From: an uncultured Muribaculaceae bacterium
Lineage (GTDB): Bacteria; Bacteroidota; Bacteroidia; Bacteroidales; Muribaculaceae
Length of the DNA stretch: 63,564 bases
Direction: 5' to 3'
Assembly: GCA_947625935.1 (NCBI GenBank)
Contig: CANQQE010000013.1
Coordinates: 1 to 63,564, forward strand
Shown: piece by piece, positions 18,236-27,152 of the stretch
Position numbering within the stretch: the stretch's first letter is position 1
Layout of the letters: each line of letters starts with the position of its first letter
Program-made: the position numbers and the translations under genes
The notes under the pieces: generated by a model
Seen by the model: the letters and a program-made list of their open reading frames with translations, nothing else
The model's database searches: none
Told to the model about the DNA's origin: nothing

Positions 18236-19234
18236 ATGGTTAGTTATGGTTTTTACAATGCCATAAACTATGATCGACTATACGATGCAATGCAAATGGG
18301 AGAGATATTTGACGGTATAATCAACGACGGTATATTGTCGCACTATGGGGAGGCTTTTGAGGTCTCCCCTGGCGGTGGTTTGTCAATAATTGTCGGCATC
18401 GGACGTTGCTGGTTTGATCACACCTGGACTCTTAACGATGCTGACCTTCCTATGGTACTCGAGCCTGCTGAATTGGTTCTAGACAGGATAGATGCTGTAG
18501 TTATTGAAGTTGATGCAAGAGATGAGGCAAGAAAAAACAGCATAAAAATTGTCAAAGGAACTCCTGGAGATCCAGCACAAAAACCGGAACTTACGAATAC
18601 TACTTTAGTTCATCAGCACTCCATTGCTTATATTTCAGTACCTGCTGAATGTAGAGAAATTAATCAAGGCCATATAACAGACAACAGAGGACAGGAAGAT
18701 TGTCACTTTGCTGATGCTTTGCTTGATGTTATTGATGTAACTGAGTTAATGAAACAATGGCTGTACCAGTTCAACGAGTGGTTCAATGGAATTCAGAATA
18801 CTGTCGAAAGATACTTAGCTATATTTAAAGGCTCATTAATAGCTGGTGATACAGAAATTGTCATAACTGACTTACCGCAAGTGACTAAGACTTTGGGAAA
18901 TACGATGCCTGATTTGCAATATTTAGTAACAAACAAATTGGGACAGAGCATACATATATCAATAGGAGATTACTGGATTAATAAAGGAAAAATCTATAAG
19001 CGTGTCAAAAATGACGTCGATTGGACAATAACCGTCCTAAATGATTTAGATAGTAATTGGCAGCTCGTAGACGACCCTCAAGACACGATGATAACCAAAT
19101 ACAGTGTATTATCTTTCTATACTTCGGTATGGGGTGTGGCTCCTAAGGAAGTTGAAGTCTTAAAAGGTGCTGTTAGGCTAAGATTTGAAAAATACACTTT
19201 CAACATTGATGTAGCGGTGAGTGTGGATGGCTAA
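18236..19234 (+). CDS. Upper baseplate / fibre anchor protein
   Basis: 332 residues. It begins YGFYNAINYDRLYDAMQMGEIFDGIINDGI and contains GIGRCWFDHTWTLN...RIDAVVIEVDARDEARKNSIKIVKGTPGDPAQKPEL. That domain occurs in phage baseplate proteins and attaches peripheral fibres. The C-terminus (LSFYTSVWGVAPKEVEVLKGAVRLRFEKYT) looks like a beta attachment domain. Good match in type, moderate in exact role. Confidence 0.65.
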   Translation: MVSYGFYNAINYDRLYDAMQMGEIFDGIINDGILSHYGEAFEVSPGGGLSIIVGIGRCWFDHTWTLNDADLPMVLEPAELVLDRIDAVVIEVDARDEARKNSIKIVKGTPGDPAQKPELTNTTLVHQHSIAYISVPAECREINQGHITDNRGQEDCHFADALLDVIDVTELMKQWLYQFNEWFNGIQNTVERYLAIFKGSLIAGDTEIVITDLPQVTKTLGNTMPDLQYLVTNKLGQSIHISIGDYWINKGKIYKRVKNDVDWTITVLNDLDSNWQLVDDPQDTMITKYSVLSFYTSVWGVAPKEVEVLKGAVRLRFEKYTFNIDVAVSVDG

Positions 19235-19583
19235 GTATATAACCATAAATAATTATATTTGGAAATTTCAGTTTACAAGGCCGACAGATTATGTATTGAT
19301 TGATAGAACTGGTTCCTTATGCTATGCTACAACAGATCCAGTAACTAAGAATGTTTATATTTCCAATGACATAATCAATAGGGACTTTTTACAACGAGTT
19401 ATATCTCACGAAATAGGACATTGCGTGATATTTAGTTATAATCTTCTGCCAGTTATTCATAGGATGGTCATACCAGAATATTGGATCGAGGCGGAAGAAT
19501 GGATCTGTAACTTCGTGGCTGACTACGGACCAGAAATACTTACAAAAATGAAGGAGGTAATTGAAAGTGGCCAATTTATTTAG
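19227..19583 (+). CDS. Small zincin-like metalloprotease
   Basis: 118 residues from ATG 19227, with GCGGTGAG upstream. HEIGH at 61-65 gives the HExxH zinc site, and acidic residues in WIEAEEW (about 88-94) could supply the third ligand. It overlaps the ends of both neighbours inside the tail-tip operon, so it is co-expressed with virion proteins. It may process a tail protein or the host surface. Catalysis is inferred from the motif alone. Confidence 0.55.
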   Translation: MAKYITINNYIWKFQFTRPTDYVLIDRTGSLCYATTDPVTKNVYISNDIINRDFLQRVISHEIGHCVIFSYNLLPVIHRMVIPEYWIEAEEWICNFVADYGPEILTKMKEVIESGQFI

Positions 19584-20148
19584 AGTTTCTAGCACTGCAA
19601 TTCTTGACTACGTAATTGACAATATAGCAGAACCGTTTGACGTAGAGACACCATTCGTAAAAGGCGACTACGTCATATATAATGACTTGTTATACGTATG
19701 CACTGCTGAAAAAGGTCATCTTGGTGTTTGGAAAGAATCAAATTGGAAGCGAACATATTTGAGTGAGATATCTGACTTGTTGAATGATATCGAGCCTACA
19801 CAAAACGGTATTAAAAAAGAGGAACAAAATCAGGCAACTGACAATCCTCAAATTACCAATATAGCAGCTTTAATTCCGTATTTATTCCGTCGTTTAACGA
19901 AGGACGAAATATATATAAATGTTACAGGAAATAGTGGACGTTCAACTGGATATGGCGGACCATCAGATCCTGAAGGCACTGAAACTGGTACAGTTGTATT
20001 ACCATCATCTGTGGACTACGACACTATAAATGGAACTCTAACAGCGCATATGCACATCAACGGAACCGTTGAACGTCGTTGGACTAACAATATGACTGCC
20101 TACTTCATACCTGGTGGGGCTAAGGATATAAGTGACCAATTCGAATAG
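19567..20148 (+). CDS. Tail-tip protein with chitin-binding-like module
   Basis: 193 residues from GTG 19567, 8 bases after AAGGAGGT. Residues about 20-60 (VETPFVKGDYVIYNDLLYVCTAEKGHLGVWKESNWKRTYL) fit the carbohydrate-binding 5/12 style found in phage fibres. The C-terminal half ends in a His-containing beta segment (LTAHMHINGTVERRWTNNMTAYF). It is a distant paralogue of the gene at 23836, which has the same architecture. Confidence 0.55.
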   Translation: MANLFRVSSTAILDYVIDNIAEPFDVETPFVKGDYVIYNDLLYVCTAEKGHLGVWKESNWKRTYLSEISDLLNDIEPTQNGIKKEEQNQATDNPQITNIAALIPYLFRRLTKDEIYINVTGNSGRSTGYGGPSDPEGTETGTVVLPSSVDYDTINGTLTAHMHINGTVERRWTNNMTAYFIPGGAKDISDQFE

Positions 20149-20168
20149 TTTTAAGGACTGATATTTGT

Positions 20169-22940
20169 ATGAAAATTTGTATAGTTGAAAAAGATTTCTC
20201 GATGCTATATCCTGTGGAGCATCACAAGTCGTTTATTTGGACCGATAGATATGATACGCCTGGTGATTTCGAAATTTATATTCCGATAGCTACTGTATCA
20301 AGAGAGCATCTAAAAATTGACAATTACATAAGTTGTGATATGTCAGAGCATCTTATGATTATTGAAGACATCAAAACCGAATCTGATTTGGACAATGGAA
20401 ATTTCTTGATAGTTACTGGTAAGTCATTAGAGTCTATACCATCGAGAAGAATAATCTGGTATCCTATAACTTTCACAGACGAGCCTCTTCAGAATGTAAT
20501 AAAGACATTACTTGAGAAGAACATAATAAGTCCTGAGGACACATCAAGAGCTATACCAAATTTTATATTTGAAGAAAGCACTGATGAAAGAATTACAAGC
20601 ATAGACAAAGTAACTGTCTCGTATGTTATTGGCGACAATCTTGGTGATATTATTGAAGACCTTTGCAAGACTTATCAATTAGGCTACAAAATTATTCCAA
20701 ACGACGACAACCAATTTATATTTTCATTGTTTGCTGGAACGGATAGGTCGTATGCTCAGGAAACGAATCCCTGGATTATATTTTCACCAAATCAGGACAA
20801 CATTATATCTTCAAGGTTTAACGAGTCAACAAGCAATTATAAGAATGTTACACTTGTTATCAACGAAAAAACAACGTACGACGAAGCTAATCCAGAAGGT
20901 GTTACTGAAAGGTCTGGATTAGTTCTTGGTTCAACAGCAGGTCTATCTCGTCGTGAGACATTCACTGATGCTAGCGGAATTGATACTGACGAAGAAACCA
21001 CACAACACGATTTACTAGCTAATATGCGAGTGGAAGGGTACAAGACATTAGCAGAATACAAATATGATAAGGATTTCGATGGAGAAATAGATTATATTCG
21101 TAGCTACCAATACGGAACGGACTTTTATATCGGCGATATTGTCGAGATACAAGATTTGTTCGGAAATGAAGGTAGGGAAAGGGTGACAGAGTATATGATT
21201 AAGGAGGACACAAACGGATTTGCTGCCTATCCGACTCTAACGTCAGTCGTAGAAGATACTGCTGGCGGTGGATATTCTTATGAGCTTAAGTTGGGCACCG
21301 AGCACGAGAATGCATTTTATGGTGATTGGGGATATGAAGCTTATAACCACGCACATACAACAGGAAATCCTCATAACACAACTTGGTCAGATGTTGGAGC
21401 AGACGAACTCGGAGCAGCAGATAAGGCATATGAACGTGCTAAATCTGATGCTCAGACAATAGGAAATTCAGCTCTTAGAAACGCCAATACTTATACTGAT
21501 AATCAGATCAAAAAATTAAAAGACTTAACTGCCAAAGACTGGCAACCAGGAATTGATAGTGCTGTATTAGCAGGCGTCACTGAAGCTAAGACTTACACAG
21601 ATGCTAAAAGTGCAGAGAATGAGGTATATACAGACCAAGAAGTTGAAAAAGCTAAGACTTACACAGATGCTAAAAGTGCAGAGAATGAGGTATATACAGA
21701 CCAAGAAGTTGAAAAAGCCAAGAACGAATTAACGGATTATACGGATTCCAAAAGTTCTGACGATAGAAAATATGCAGACAGTCTTATAAAAGATTTAGTC
21801 GGACAAGCACCCGAAGAATTAAATACCATATATGAGTTGGCTCAAGCAATAAGAAATACGAGTGTAACTGATGCTCTAAACAAAGCCATAATAGGCAAAG
21901 TGTCCAAGTCGGGCGACACGATGACGGGGCAGTTGAAGAATAGCTTATCAGGAAATTGGACAGGAATAGCTAATGGTAGAGCGTTGCTTGAAGGAACTGC
22001 CGCTACTAATTCTAATGCTGTTGGACTTATAGCAGGTAAGAGTAGAAACGGTAAATTCGTAGATTGGATTTGTAATTTAGACAGGGGTATTACTTATTAT
22101 ACAAACGCCAATATTAGTGCTGGTGGGTCAGCTAGGACTCACGAGATAACGCTCTTAAATGAATCTGGGCAGACTATATTGAAGGATCTTACTGTGAATA
22201 ATGCTATCTGCGGTAAGCGATATTTACAGTCTAGTTCTTGTGTATATATTTATGGAAATATTAGTTCTTCGGATGGCGGAAAAACTATTAGTCTTGGCGG
22301 TAATCTTTCCGACTATGATATTACAAAAGATGATGATGTCTTAGCTGTATGGAAGAAATTACCGAACGTGTGCCAGGCATTTATTAAAAATAATTCACAA
22401 GGTGGCCCAAAGTATCACGACTCTTTACCTTCAAAAGGAGACACTTCTACTACATTATTCATACGAGAAAACGCTAGAGGCTTAATAATCAATTGTGATA
22501 ATAAAAGCAATTTAGCTTGGACTTCCGTACACGGTAATGAAATAGTCGGGTGGAATTCATTCAAAGACCTAAAAAACTCTGTAAGTAATGGCAAAACATT
22601 AGTAGCCAATGCCATTACTGCTAAAGGAGTTCAAACGGCTACGAATGCAGACTTTGCAACTATGGCTGCAAATATAAGTAAATTGACATCATCCTTAACA
22701 GGTACTTTTCATTATAGAGAATCAACAGGAGTAGCAAACGGGGACGGAATGGCAGTTCTTGTCTACGACACTGGAGACAGGGCTTCTCTATTAGTTAACG
22801 GTATAGAAAAGGCTAGTAGCACCACCACATCTGGCTGGTTTTTTATGAATCCTAGGTTGGTAGTTACTTTTAAAAAAGGAGATACTGTTAGTATCGGCGG
22901 TAATGCTAACACTTTGTTTATTATGATTGAGGTTTACTAA
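20169..22940 (+). CDS. Tail-associated (Gp37-like) protein with fibre extension
   Basis: 923 residues. Residues 1-370 are a Gp37-like tail hub: MKICIVEKDFSMLYPVEHHKSFIWTDRYDTPGDFEIYI, SGKSLESIPSRRIIW-like segment, and IGDIVEIQDLFG. Residues about 440-560 are heptad-like helical repeats with an exact 22-residue duplication. Residues about 590 onward (SKSGDTMTGQL...GTAATNSNAVGLIAG) are a fibre shaft and tip. The protein closes the tail tip and probably contacts the receptor. Confidence 0.75.
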   Translation: MKICIVEKDFSMLYPVEHHKSFIWTDRYDTPGDFEIYIPIATVSREHLKIDNYISCDMSEHLMIIEDIKTESDLDNGNFLIVTGKSLESIPSRRIIWYPITFTDEPLQNVIKTLLEKNIISPEDTSRAIPNFIFEESTDERITSIDKVTVSYVIGDNLGDIIEDLCKTYQLGYKIIPNDDNQFIFSLFAGTDRSYAQETNPWIIFSPNQDNIISSRFNESTSNYKNVTLVINEKTTYDEANPEGVTERSGLVLGSTAGLSRRETFTDASGIDTDEETTQHDLLANMRVEGYKTLAEYKYDKDFDGEIDYIRSYQYGTDFYIGDIVEIQDLFGNEGRERVTEYMIKEDTNGFAAYPTLTSVVEDTAGGGYSYELKLGTEHENAFYGDWGYEAYNHAHTTGNPHNTTWSDVGADELGAADKAYERAKSDAQTIGNSALRNANTYTDNQIKKLKDLTAKDWQPGIDSAVLAGVTEAKTYTDAKSAENEVYTDQEVEKAKTYTDAKSAENEVYTDQEVEKAKNELTDYTDSKSSDDRKYADSLIKDLVGQAPEELNTIYELAQAIRNTSVTDALNKAIIGKVSKSGDTMTGQLKNSLSGNWTGIANGRALLEGTAATNSNAVGLIAGKSRNGKFVDWICNLDRGITYYTNANISAGGSARTHEITLLNESGQTILKDLTVNNAICGKRYLQSSSCVYIYGNISSSDGGKTISLGGNLSDYDITKDDDVLAVWKKLPNVCQAFIKNNSQGGPKYHDSLPSKGDTSTTLFIRENARGLIINCDNKSNLAWTSVHGNEIVGWNSFKDLKNSVSNGKTLVANAITAKGVQTATNADFATMAANISKLTSSLTGTFHYRESTGVANGDGMAVLVYDTGDRASLLVNGIEKASSTTTSGWFFMNPRLVVTFKKGDTVSIGGNANTLFIMIEVY
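21585..21716 (+). repeat. Exact tandem 66-bp duplication in the fibre coding region
   Basis: Two adjacent units (21585-21650 and 21651-21716) are identical at base level by eye. Each encodes 22 residues containing KTYTDAKSAENEVYTDQEVE. The third, degenerate unit begins AKNELTDYTDSKSSDD. It lengthens a coiled-coil shaft. Confidence 0.9.
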
Positions 22941-23007
22941 TCGTTTTGCATTTTTCAGTGCTTATATTGCTGATTTTTAACATATTTTATTAGCGGTGAT
23001 GTTTTTT

Positions 23008-23823
23008 ATGAGAATAACTAATTATAAAAGAATTTCTGATTTAAAACCTTCGGACCTAATCTTATTAGACTCGGACACAGAAGGCACAAGGGCTATAACG
23101 GCTCTTGAATTATCAAAACAACTGAATAAAGTTCTAACAAATTCATCCTCAACAACTATGCCTTTACCGGTTAGGAGAATGACATACAGAGGAAAGAATT
23201 TGGGTAATGTATACACAACAAAGCAAAAAGAAGCGGTAGCTAATGGGTCATTCGATGATTTGTTCATAGGCGATTACTGGGTTGCTCCAAACGGTCATAC
23301 TTGGATTATTGTGGATTTTGATAGCTTCCTTGGTACGTATATAAACACGCAAAAAGATGTAATATCCAGACATCATATCATTTGTATATCAAGAGATGGT
23401 TTTCCAGCCGCCAAGTTGCATACAGCAAGTACAACCGATTGGTATAAAACCAATTTATTTACCACAACTTTGCAAAGTAAAATTCAGGAAATTGCTGACT
23501 TCTTTGGAGCAACTAATATAATATCCCATCAAAAGAACGTTAATACTTATGGTGATTTGACTCAAATAGACTGTCCAACATTATCGATGTTAACCGGAAC
23601 CGATATTAACAACAGTTTTGATAACAAAATAATGCCGTATGTTAAGCAGCTAGCATATTTCATAATTTGCGATATTTCTGATATGGTAAGCATTCAATTA
23701 CAAACGCCGAATAACACTAATGGTTTTTTGTATATTAATCGGGATGGTTCTATTTTATTATCAGACGATGCCACCAATGCAAATCGGACTTACCGTCCCT
23801 TCGTAGTAATCGCGGGTGAATAA
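23008..23823 (+). CDS. Receptor-binding region protein, unknown fold
   Basis: 271 residues from ATG 23008, 6 bases after GGTGATG; the upstream in-frame GTG and ATG lie in that site. It starts MRITNYKRISDLKPSDLILLDSDTEGTRAITALELSKQL, a small N-terminal module common in tail proteins of gut phages. The middle reads IGDYWVAPNGHTWIIVDFDSFLGTY. The position at the end of the tail-tip genes suggests a host-range determinant. Confidence 0.5.
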   Translation: MRITNYKRISDLKPSDLILLDSDTEGTRAITALELSKQLNKVLTNSSSTTMPLPVRRMTYRGKNLGNVYTTKQKEAVANGSFDDLFIGDYWVAPNGHTWIIVDFDSFLGTYINTQKDVISRHHIICISRDGFPAAKLHTASTTDWYKTNLFTTTLQSKIQEIADFFGATNIISHQKNVNTYGDLTQIDCPTLSMLTGTDINNSFDNKIMPYVKQLAYFIICDISDMVSIQLQTPNNTNGFLYINRDGSILLSDDATNANRTYRPFVVIAGE

Positions 23824-23835
23824 AAGGAGGTAAAT

Positions 23836-24510
23836 ATGGTTAATATAAATGATATTTTAGCTCCAAAGTTTAGTGAAGATCTGGCGTATAAAAAGAGCAG
23901 TTTCGTTATTTACAACAATAAACTCTGGATCTCGAATGCTCCCGTCACACCAGGTCCTTTCAACGAAGACCGGTGGACAGAAGCATATATGGTTAACCTG
24001 TTCCAATCAGACCCGTATGTCGTTGTTGGGAAGGCTTATTATCTTGGGAAAATTCCTGGGAAGGAAGCTAGTACCAACGATGGTGTGCACACCTCAGAAA
24101 CGCACAATACCTTTTACGATCACGATGATCCAGAAGAAGGGAGAGAAGAAGCATCTGAACGTAGGGAAAAATGGGTACTAACACAAACAAAAACTTATGA
24201 CTTATCTAAACTAGTTCCTAAGGGCTACACTCCAACAGTTATATTGGCTAATCCTGCGTCAACAACTGGTTATATACACGGATATTTTAAATGGATTGAT
24301 GCAGCCGGAAGACCAGGAACAGATATTACCGTCTCAAGCTATGTAGGAAAGTATGAATGGGATGGCAATAGCCAAACGTTAACTGTTCATAACATATCTG
24401 AATCTTCTCACAATCACGGAGATGTAGTTATGCCATCTAATAGTCACGTGACAAACGTCGATCACTATACGCAAGCCTGGTCAGATATTTGTGTTGTGGT
24501 TGTAATATAG
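23836..24510 (+). CDS. Tail-tip protein with chitin-binding-like module
   Basis: 224 residues. Its N-terminus (YKKSSFVIYNNKLWISNAPVTPGPFNEDRWTEAYM) matches in layout the carbohydrate-binding-like module of the gene at 19567. The C-terminus has a His-rich beta tip (ISESSHNHGDVVMPSNSHVTNVDHY), which may be metal-bound like the tips of other phage fibres. It is the last structural gene before the early region. Confidence 0.55.
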   Translation: MVNINDILAPKFSEDLAYKKSSFVIYNNKLWISNAPVTPGPFNEDRWTEAYMVNLFQSDPYVVVGKAYYLGKIPGKEASTNDGVHTSETHNTFYDHDDPEEGREEASERREKWVLTQTKTYDLSKLVPKGYTPTVILANPASTTGYIHGYFKWIDAAGRPGTDITVSSYVGKYEWDGNSQTLTVHNISESSHNHGDVVMPSNSHVTNVDHYTQAWSDICVVVVI

Positions 24511-24512
24511 TC

Positions 24513-24543
24513 CTCGCAAATTTATAGCCTTCTTACATAGGAG
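24513..24543 (+). promoter_or_regulatory. Early promoter-like element (degenerate)
   Basis: CTCGCA, 14 bases, TTACAT, then AGGAG. It is the leftmost and weakest member of the 23-copy family and precedes the gene at 24552. Confidence 0.45.
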
Positions 24544-24551
24544 GTGATAAA

Positions 24552-24764
24552 ATGACAATTACTGGTAAGTATGAGGTTGACAAAAACTTCACTACAGTAT
24601 ACTCGAACAATCGTATTTATACGATTCCGAGAAATGCCAGGCACAATTGGGGTAGCATTGCCGTTGGTGAGTTGTCCGCAACAGGACATCCCATCACTCA
24701 GGAATTCTACGACAATTGCGTCGCGGAGTGTTCTCGGGAGGGAACGTTCGAGTTAGCTGATTGA
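24552..24764 (+). CDS. Small early protein, unknown
   Basis: 70 residues behind AGGAGGTGATAAA. No family recognised; mixed beta/alpha sequence (KYEVDKNFTTVYSNNRIYTIPRNARHNWGSIAVG). First gene of the early region. Confidence 0.6.
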   Translation: MTITGKYEVDKNFTTVYSNNRIYTIPRNARHNWGSIAVGELSATGHPITQEFYDNCVAECSREGTFELAD

Positions 24765-24811
24765 GTTCTGTCTCCTCGAACGACCAGGTGGACGGAATCA
24801 CACAGAATAAG

Positions 24812-24843
24812 GAAGCGTAGAAATTTATGCTTCTTTATTTTTT
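24812..24843 (+). terminator. Intrinsic terminator
   Basis: GAAGCGTA pairs with TATGCTTC (one G-T) around GAAATT, followed by TTTATTTTTT. The next promoter-like element overlaps its T tract. Confidence 0.75.
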
Positions 24844-24872
24844 CGCAGATAAAACCGGTTCTTTAATGGAAC
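24842..24872 (+). promoter_or_regulatory. Early promoter-like element
   Basis: TTCGCA, 14 bases, TTTAAT, GGAAC. It directly follows a terminator T tract and precedes the small gene at 24903. Confidence 0.65.
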
Positions 24873-24902
24873 TATAAATTATTTTTTAAGGAGGATTAAA
24901 AG

Positions 24903-25028
24903 ATGAATGTTTTTAAGAAAGCACTAAAACAAACAGTAAAAGATATTGGTGACGCGTATGCTATTACGTGGCCGATATTACTGATAATAGGACTCGTGCT
25001 CAATCTTAAGGATCGCGACTTATTATAG
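24903..25028 (+). CDS. Short single-pass membrane protein
   Basis: 41 residues behind AAGGAGG: a basic amphipathic start (NVFKKALKQTVKDIG), then a membrane helix (ITWPILLIIGLVLNL) and a charged end. Flanked by a promoter-like element and a terminator, so it is probably a single-gene unit. Confidence 0.6.
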   Translation: MNVFKKALKQTVKDIGDAYAITWPILLIIGLVLNLKDRDLL

Positions 25029-25040
25029 TAATTAAAAAAA

Positions 25041-25079
25041 AGGAGCTTGACGAAATGCTGAGCTCCCTTATATTTTTTT
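25041..25079 (+). terminator. Intrinsic terminator (GGAGCT family)
   Basis: GGAGCT and AGCTCC flank an inner partly paired section (TTGACGAAATGCTG), then T-rich sequence. The same hairpin design recurs at 27119 and 28289. Confidence 0.75.
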
Positions 25080-25093
25080 GGAGGTGAAGATAT

Positions 25094-25417
25094 TTGGAAC
25101 TAAGTGACCGAGAGTATTTGATTCATTGCCTTGAGCAAATGACCCGTGACCACGTACCAAGGGGAAAGGGATCAACAAAAATAAGACTGAAGTACGATGC
25201 TTATATGCAGGCTTGCTATTTATATTTGCTAAATTTCTTGAAATATGAGACCTGTGATGATGACGACATCTTAGATGTGCTAGAAAGAAAAAGAAAAGAG
25301 TTCTACAGTGCTTACGATAGCAAATCATCATCTGAAAAGACTTGGTTCTTGGGGACTTATGAAGATTCCGTTTGCTATGTAAGTGATATTTTGTTAGCAA
25401 GAAAGTATAATTGGTAA
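25094..25417 (+). CDS. Early protein, unknown
   Basis: 107 residues from TTG 25094, 7 bases after GGAGGTG. Helical; the central DDDDI cluster and ERKRKEFYSAYDSKSSSEKTW are the only notable features. No family recognised. Confidence 0.6.
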   Translation: MELSDREYLIHCLEQMTRDHVPRGKGSTKIRLKYDAYMQACYLYLLNFLKYETCDDDDILDVLERKRKEFYSAYDSKSSSEKTWFLGTYEDSVCYVSDILLARKYNW

Positions 25418-25435
25418 AATAAGGAGGAAAACAAT

Positions 25436-26098
25436 ATGATAGGAATTAATGAAGAGAAGCTTAAGGAAATGATATTTGAGGACTCGTACGCATACAATGA
25501 ACTTGAGTCATACAAGCAAGAATACGGAGAAGACAACCCATCTGTAAAAGAATTGGAGAAGGCGGTTACGTGGTACTATAACATAGCGAGCGACAAACCG
25601 TCGGATATGGCACTTAATTTCTTAAAAAATTTAATAGAAAGGAAGACATTTACTCCGATTTATGATAGAGAGGAGGATTGGATACCTACAGAAGATCTTC
25701 CTGATACCGTATGGTCACACAAAAGAAGGTCATCTGTTGTAAGGATAAAGAAACCAGAAGGAGAGGGCTATTTATATTCTGATATAGACTCATTTGACGT
25801 ATATGATCAGGATATGCATCGAGTTGATTTTGCAATAGCACAGAAGCTCTCTCTTGGACTCAATGAGATAGAGTTTCCGTATATGTTCACAGGCAAGAAC
25901 ATAATGCTGGTTGTATTGTCGGGCGATGTTGCAAAAATTGTGTCACTTAGAACACCTCACGGAAACACTATCTCAATCAACAAATGCGTAAGAATTGGAG
26001 ATGGTCTTGAAGAAATTACTGAAGAAGAATTTGTAAGGGAAATGGCGGTGAATGCCGGTAAAGAAGCAATTAAGAAGAATGATACATCGCAAAATTAA
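25436..26098 (+). CDS. Early protein, unknown
   Basis: 220 residues behind AAGGAGGAAAAC. The N-terminal 80 residues are helical (DSYAYNELESYKQEYGED...NFLKNLIER). The rest is beta-rich (RSSVVRIKKPEGEGYLYSDIDSFDVYD). No family recognised. Confidence 0.65.
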   Translation: MIGINEEKLKEMIFEDSYAYNELESYKQEYGEDNPSVKELEKAVTWYYNIASDKPSDMALNFLKNLIERKTFTPIYDREEDWIPTEDLPDTVWSHKRRSSVVRIKKPEGEGYLYSDIDSFDVYDQDMHRVDFAIAQKLSLGLNEIEFPYMFTGKNIMLVVLSGDVAKIVSLRTPHGNTISINKCVRIGDGLEEITEEEFVREMAVNAGKEAIKKNDTSQN

Positions 26099-26117
26099 TT
26101 TGCCGCTATTATGAAAG
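26086..26117 (+). promoter_or_regulatory. Early promoter-like element (15-base spacer)
   Basis: ATCGCA, 15 bases, TATTAT, GAAAG. The only copy in which the spacer is not 14. It overlaps the 3' end of the preceding gene and its GAAAGGAG tail is the ribosome binding site for 26129. Confidence 0.5.
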
Positions 26118-26128
26118 GAGTGATTAAT

Positions 26129-26944
26129 ATGAAATTTGACAAAATTTTGAAATGCGTTAAAACACTTGATGATTATGCAGAAAGGAATAAGCCTGCTTTA
26201 TTAAGCGGTGCAGCTATCGGTGGGGTACTATTGACGGCTTACTCCGCTTATAAGGCAGGAATCAAAGCAAAAGATATTCTTGAGAACTACAAGAATGATA
26301 AAAAACTTATTGAAGAAGGTGACAAGGAAACTGAAATGGTCGTTAAGAAGGAGTGTGTAGTTGAGATGACTAAAACAGTCCTTCCAACGGTGATATTCGG
26401 AGGAGCGACTATAGCTTGCATAGTTGGTTCAACGGTGGAATCGAGCAGGAGGATTGCAGTATTGTCAGCAGCTTATGCTTTAAGCGAGAAGAAGTCCGAA
26501 AATCTACAAAAAAAGATGGAAGAAGTTCTCGGAAAAGAAAAGGCTGATGAAATTCGTAAGGAAACTCGAAAAGAGGAAGCTGAAAATACACCAAAGCCTG
26601 TTGATGACCCTATGATTCAAGGTAGCGGAAACGTTTGGTGTTATGATGCTGGTCAAGGACGTTGGTTCCGAGTGAAGAATGCAAATGAACTTGAAAGAAA
26701 GATATTGCTATTGTCTCAGATGTGTATGAGCGAGATGTTTATATCTATGAATCAGCTTTACAAAGAATTGGGACTGGATTTGTCAAGTTATGGCGATGAC
26801 TTTGGCTGGAATGTTGATGATTTGGTTGGAGGAAGATTACCAATTGACATAAACGACACAATAATGAACGATGTTGTAGGCGAGCCAGCGATAATTATGG
26901 ATTATAACATAAAGTCCAGAGACGACTATAGAAGATTGTACTAA
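26129..26944 (+). CDS. Two-helix membrane protein (DUF6353-like)
   Basis: 271 residues from ATG 26129, after AAAGGAGTGAT. It has two hydrophobic segments (about 24-40, LLSGAAIGGVLLTAYSAY, and 84-101, VLPTVIFGGATIACIVGS) separated by a charged helix. The C-terminal half is soluble and contains WCYDAGQGRWFRVKNANELERKI. The protein at 32701 has the same architecture. DUF6353 is the family I associate with this design; its function is unknown. Confidence 0.6.
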   Translation: MKFDKILKCVKTLDDYAERNKPALLSGAAIGGVLLTAYSAYKAGIKAKDILENYKNDKKLIEEGDKETEMVVKKECVVEMTKTVLPTVIFGGATIACIVGSTVESSRRIAVLSAAYALSEKKSENLQKKMEEVLGKEKADEIRKETRKEEAENTPKPVDDPMIQGSGNVWCYDAGQGRWFRVKNANELERKILLLSQMCMSEMFISMNQLYKELGLDLSSYGDDFGWNVDDLVGGRLPIDINDTIMNDVVGEPAIIMDYNIKSRDDYRRLY

Positions 26945-26974
26945 TCGCAAAAATATTGCTCTTTAATATAGAAA
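26944..26974 (+). promoter_or_regulatory. Early promoter-like element
   Basis: ATCGCA, 14 bases, TAATAT, AGAAA. It begins at the stop codon of the preceding gene, and AAAGGGAG downstream is the ribosome binding site of 26987. Confidence 0.65.
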
Positions 26975-26986
26975 GGGAGTGATACA

Positions 26987-27055
26987 ATGTTAATAGGATT
27001 TATCTTAGTTGCATTAGGGTTATATCTTATCGTGGATGCGGTGAGAAATAAGTAA
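26987..27055 (+). CDS. 22-residue membrane peptide
   Basis: MLIGFILVALGLYLIVDAV plus RNK: a single membrane helix with a basic end, behind GAAAGGGAGTGAT. Shorter than gene callers usually accept, but it has its own promoter-like element and ribosome binding site. Confidence 0.5.
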   Translation: MLIGFILVALGLYLIVDAVRNK

Positions 27056-27085
27056 AGTCAAATGCAAAAGAAAGGAGGCGATCCT

Positions 27086-27106
27086 ATGTGGCTGTGGTAT
27101 AGGTAA
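27086..27106 (+). CDS. Possible six-codon leader ORF (MWLWYR)
   Basis: A perfect AAAGGAGGCGAT lies 4 bases before ATG TGG CTG TGG TAT AGG TAA, and a terminator hairpin follows at once. It could be a decayed gene or a Trp-rich leader peptide. Low confidence. Confidence 0.3.
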   Translation: MWLWYR

Positions 27107-27118
27107 CCTTATAAAAAA

Positions 27119-27152
27119 GGAGCTTGACAAATTGTTGAGCTCCTTTTCTTTT
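27119..27152 (+). terminator. Intrinsic terminator (GGAGCT family)
   Basis: GGAGCT...AGCTCC with an inner paired region, then TTTTCTTTT running into the next promoter-like element. Confidence 0.75.

Noticed and set aside
27119-27152. GGAGCTTGACAAATTGTTGAGCTCC-type hairpins as insertion-sequence ends or attachment sites
   Set aside because: They are followed by T tracts after gene ends, recur with sequence drift, and no transposase or integrase is present.
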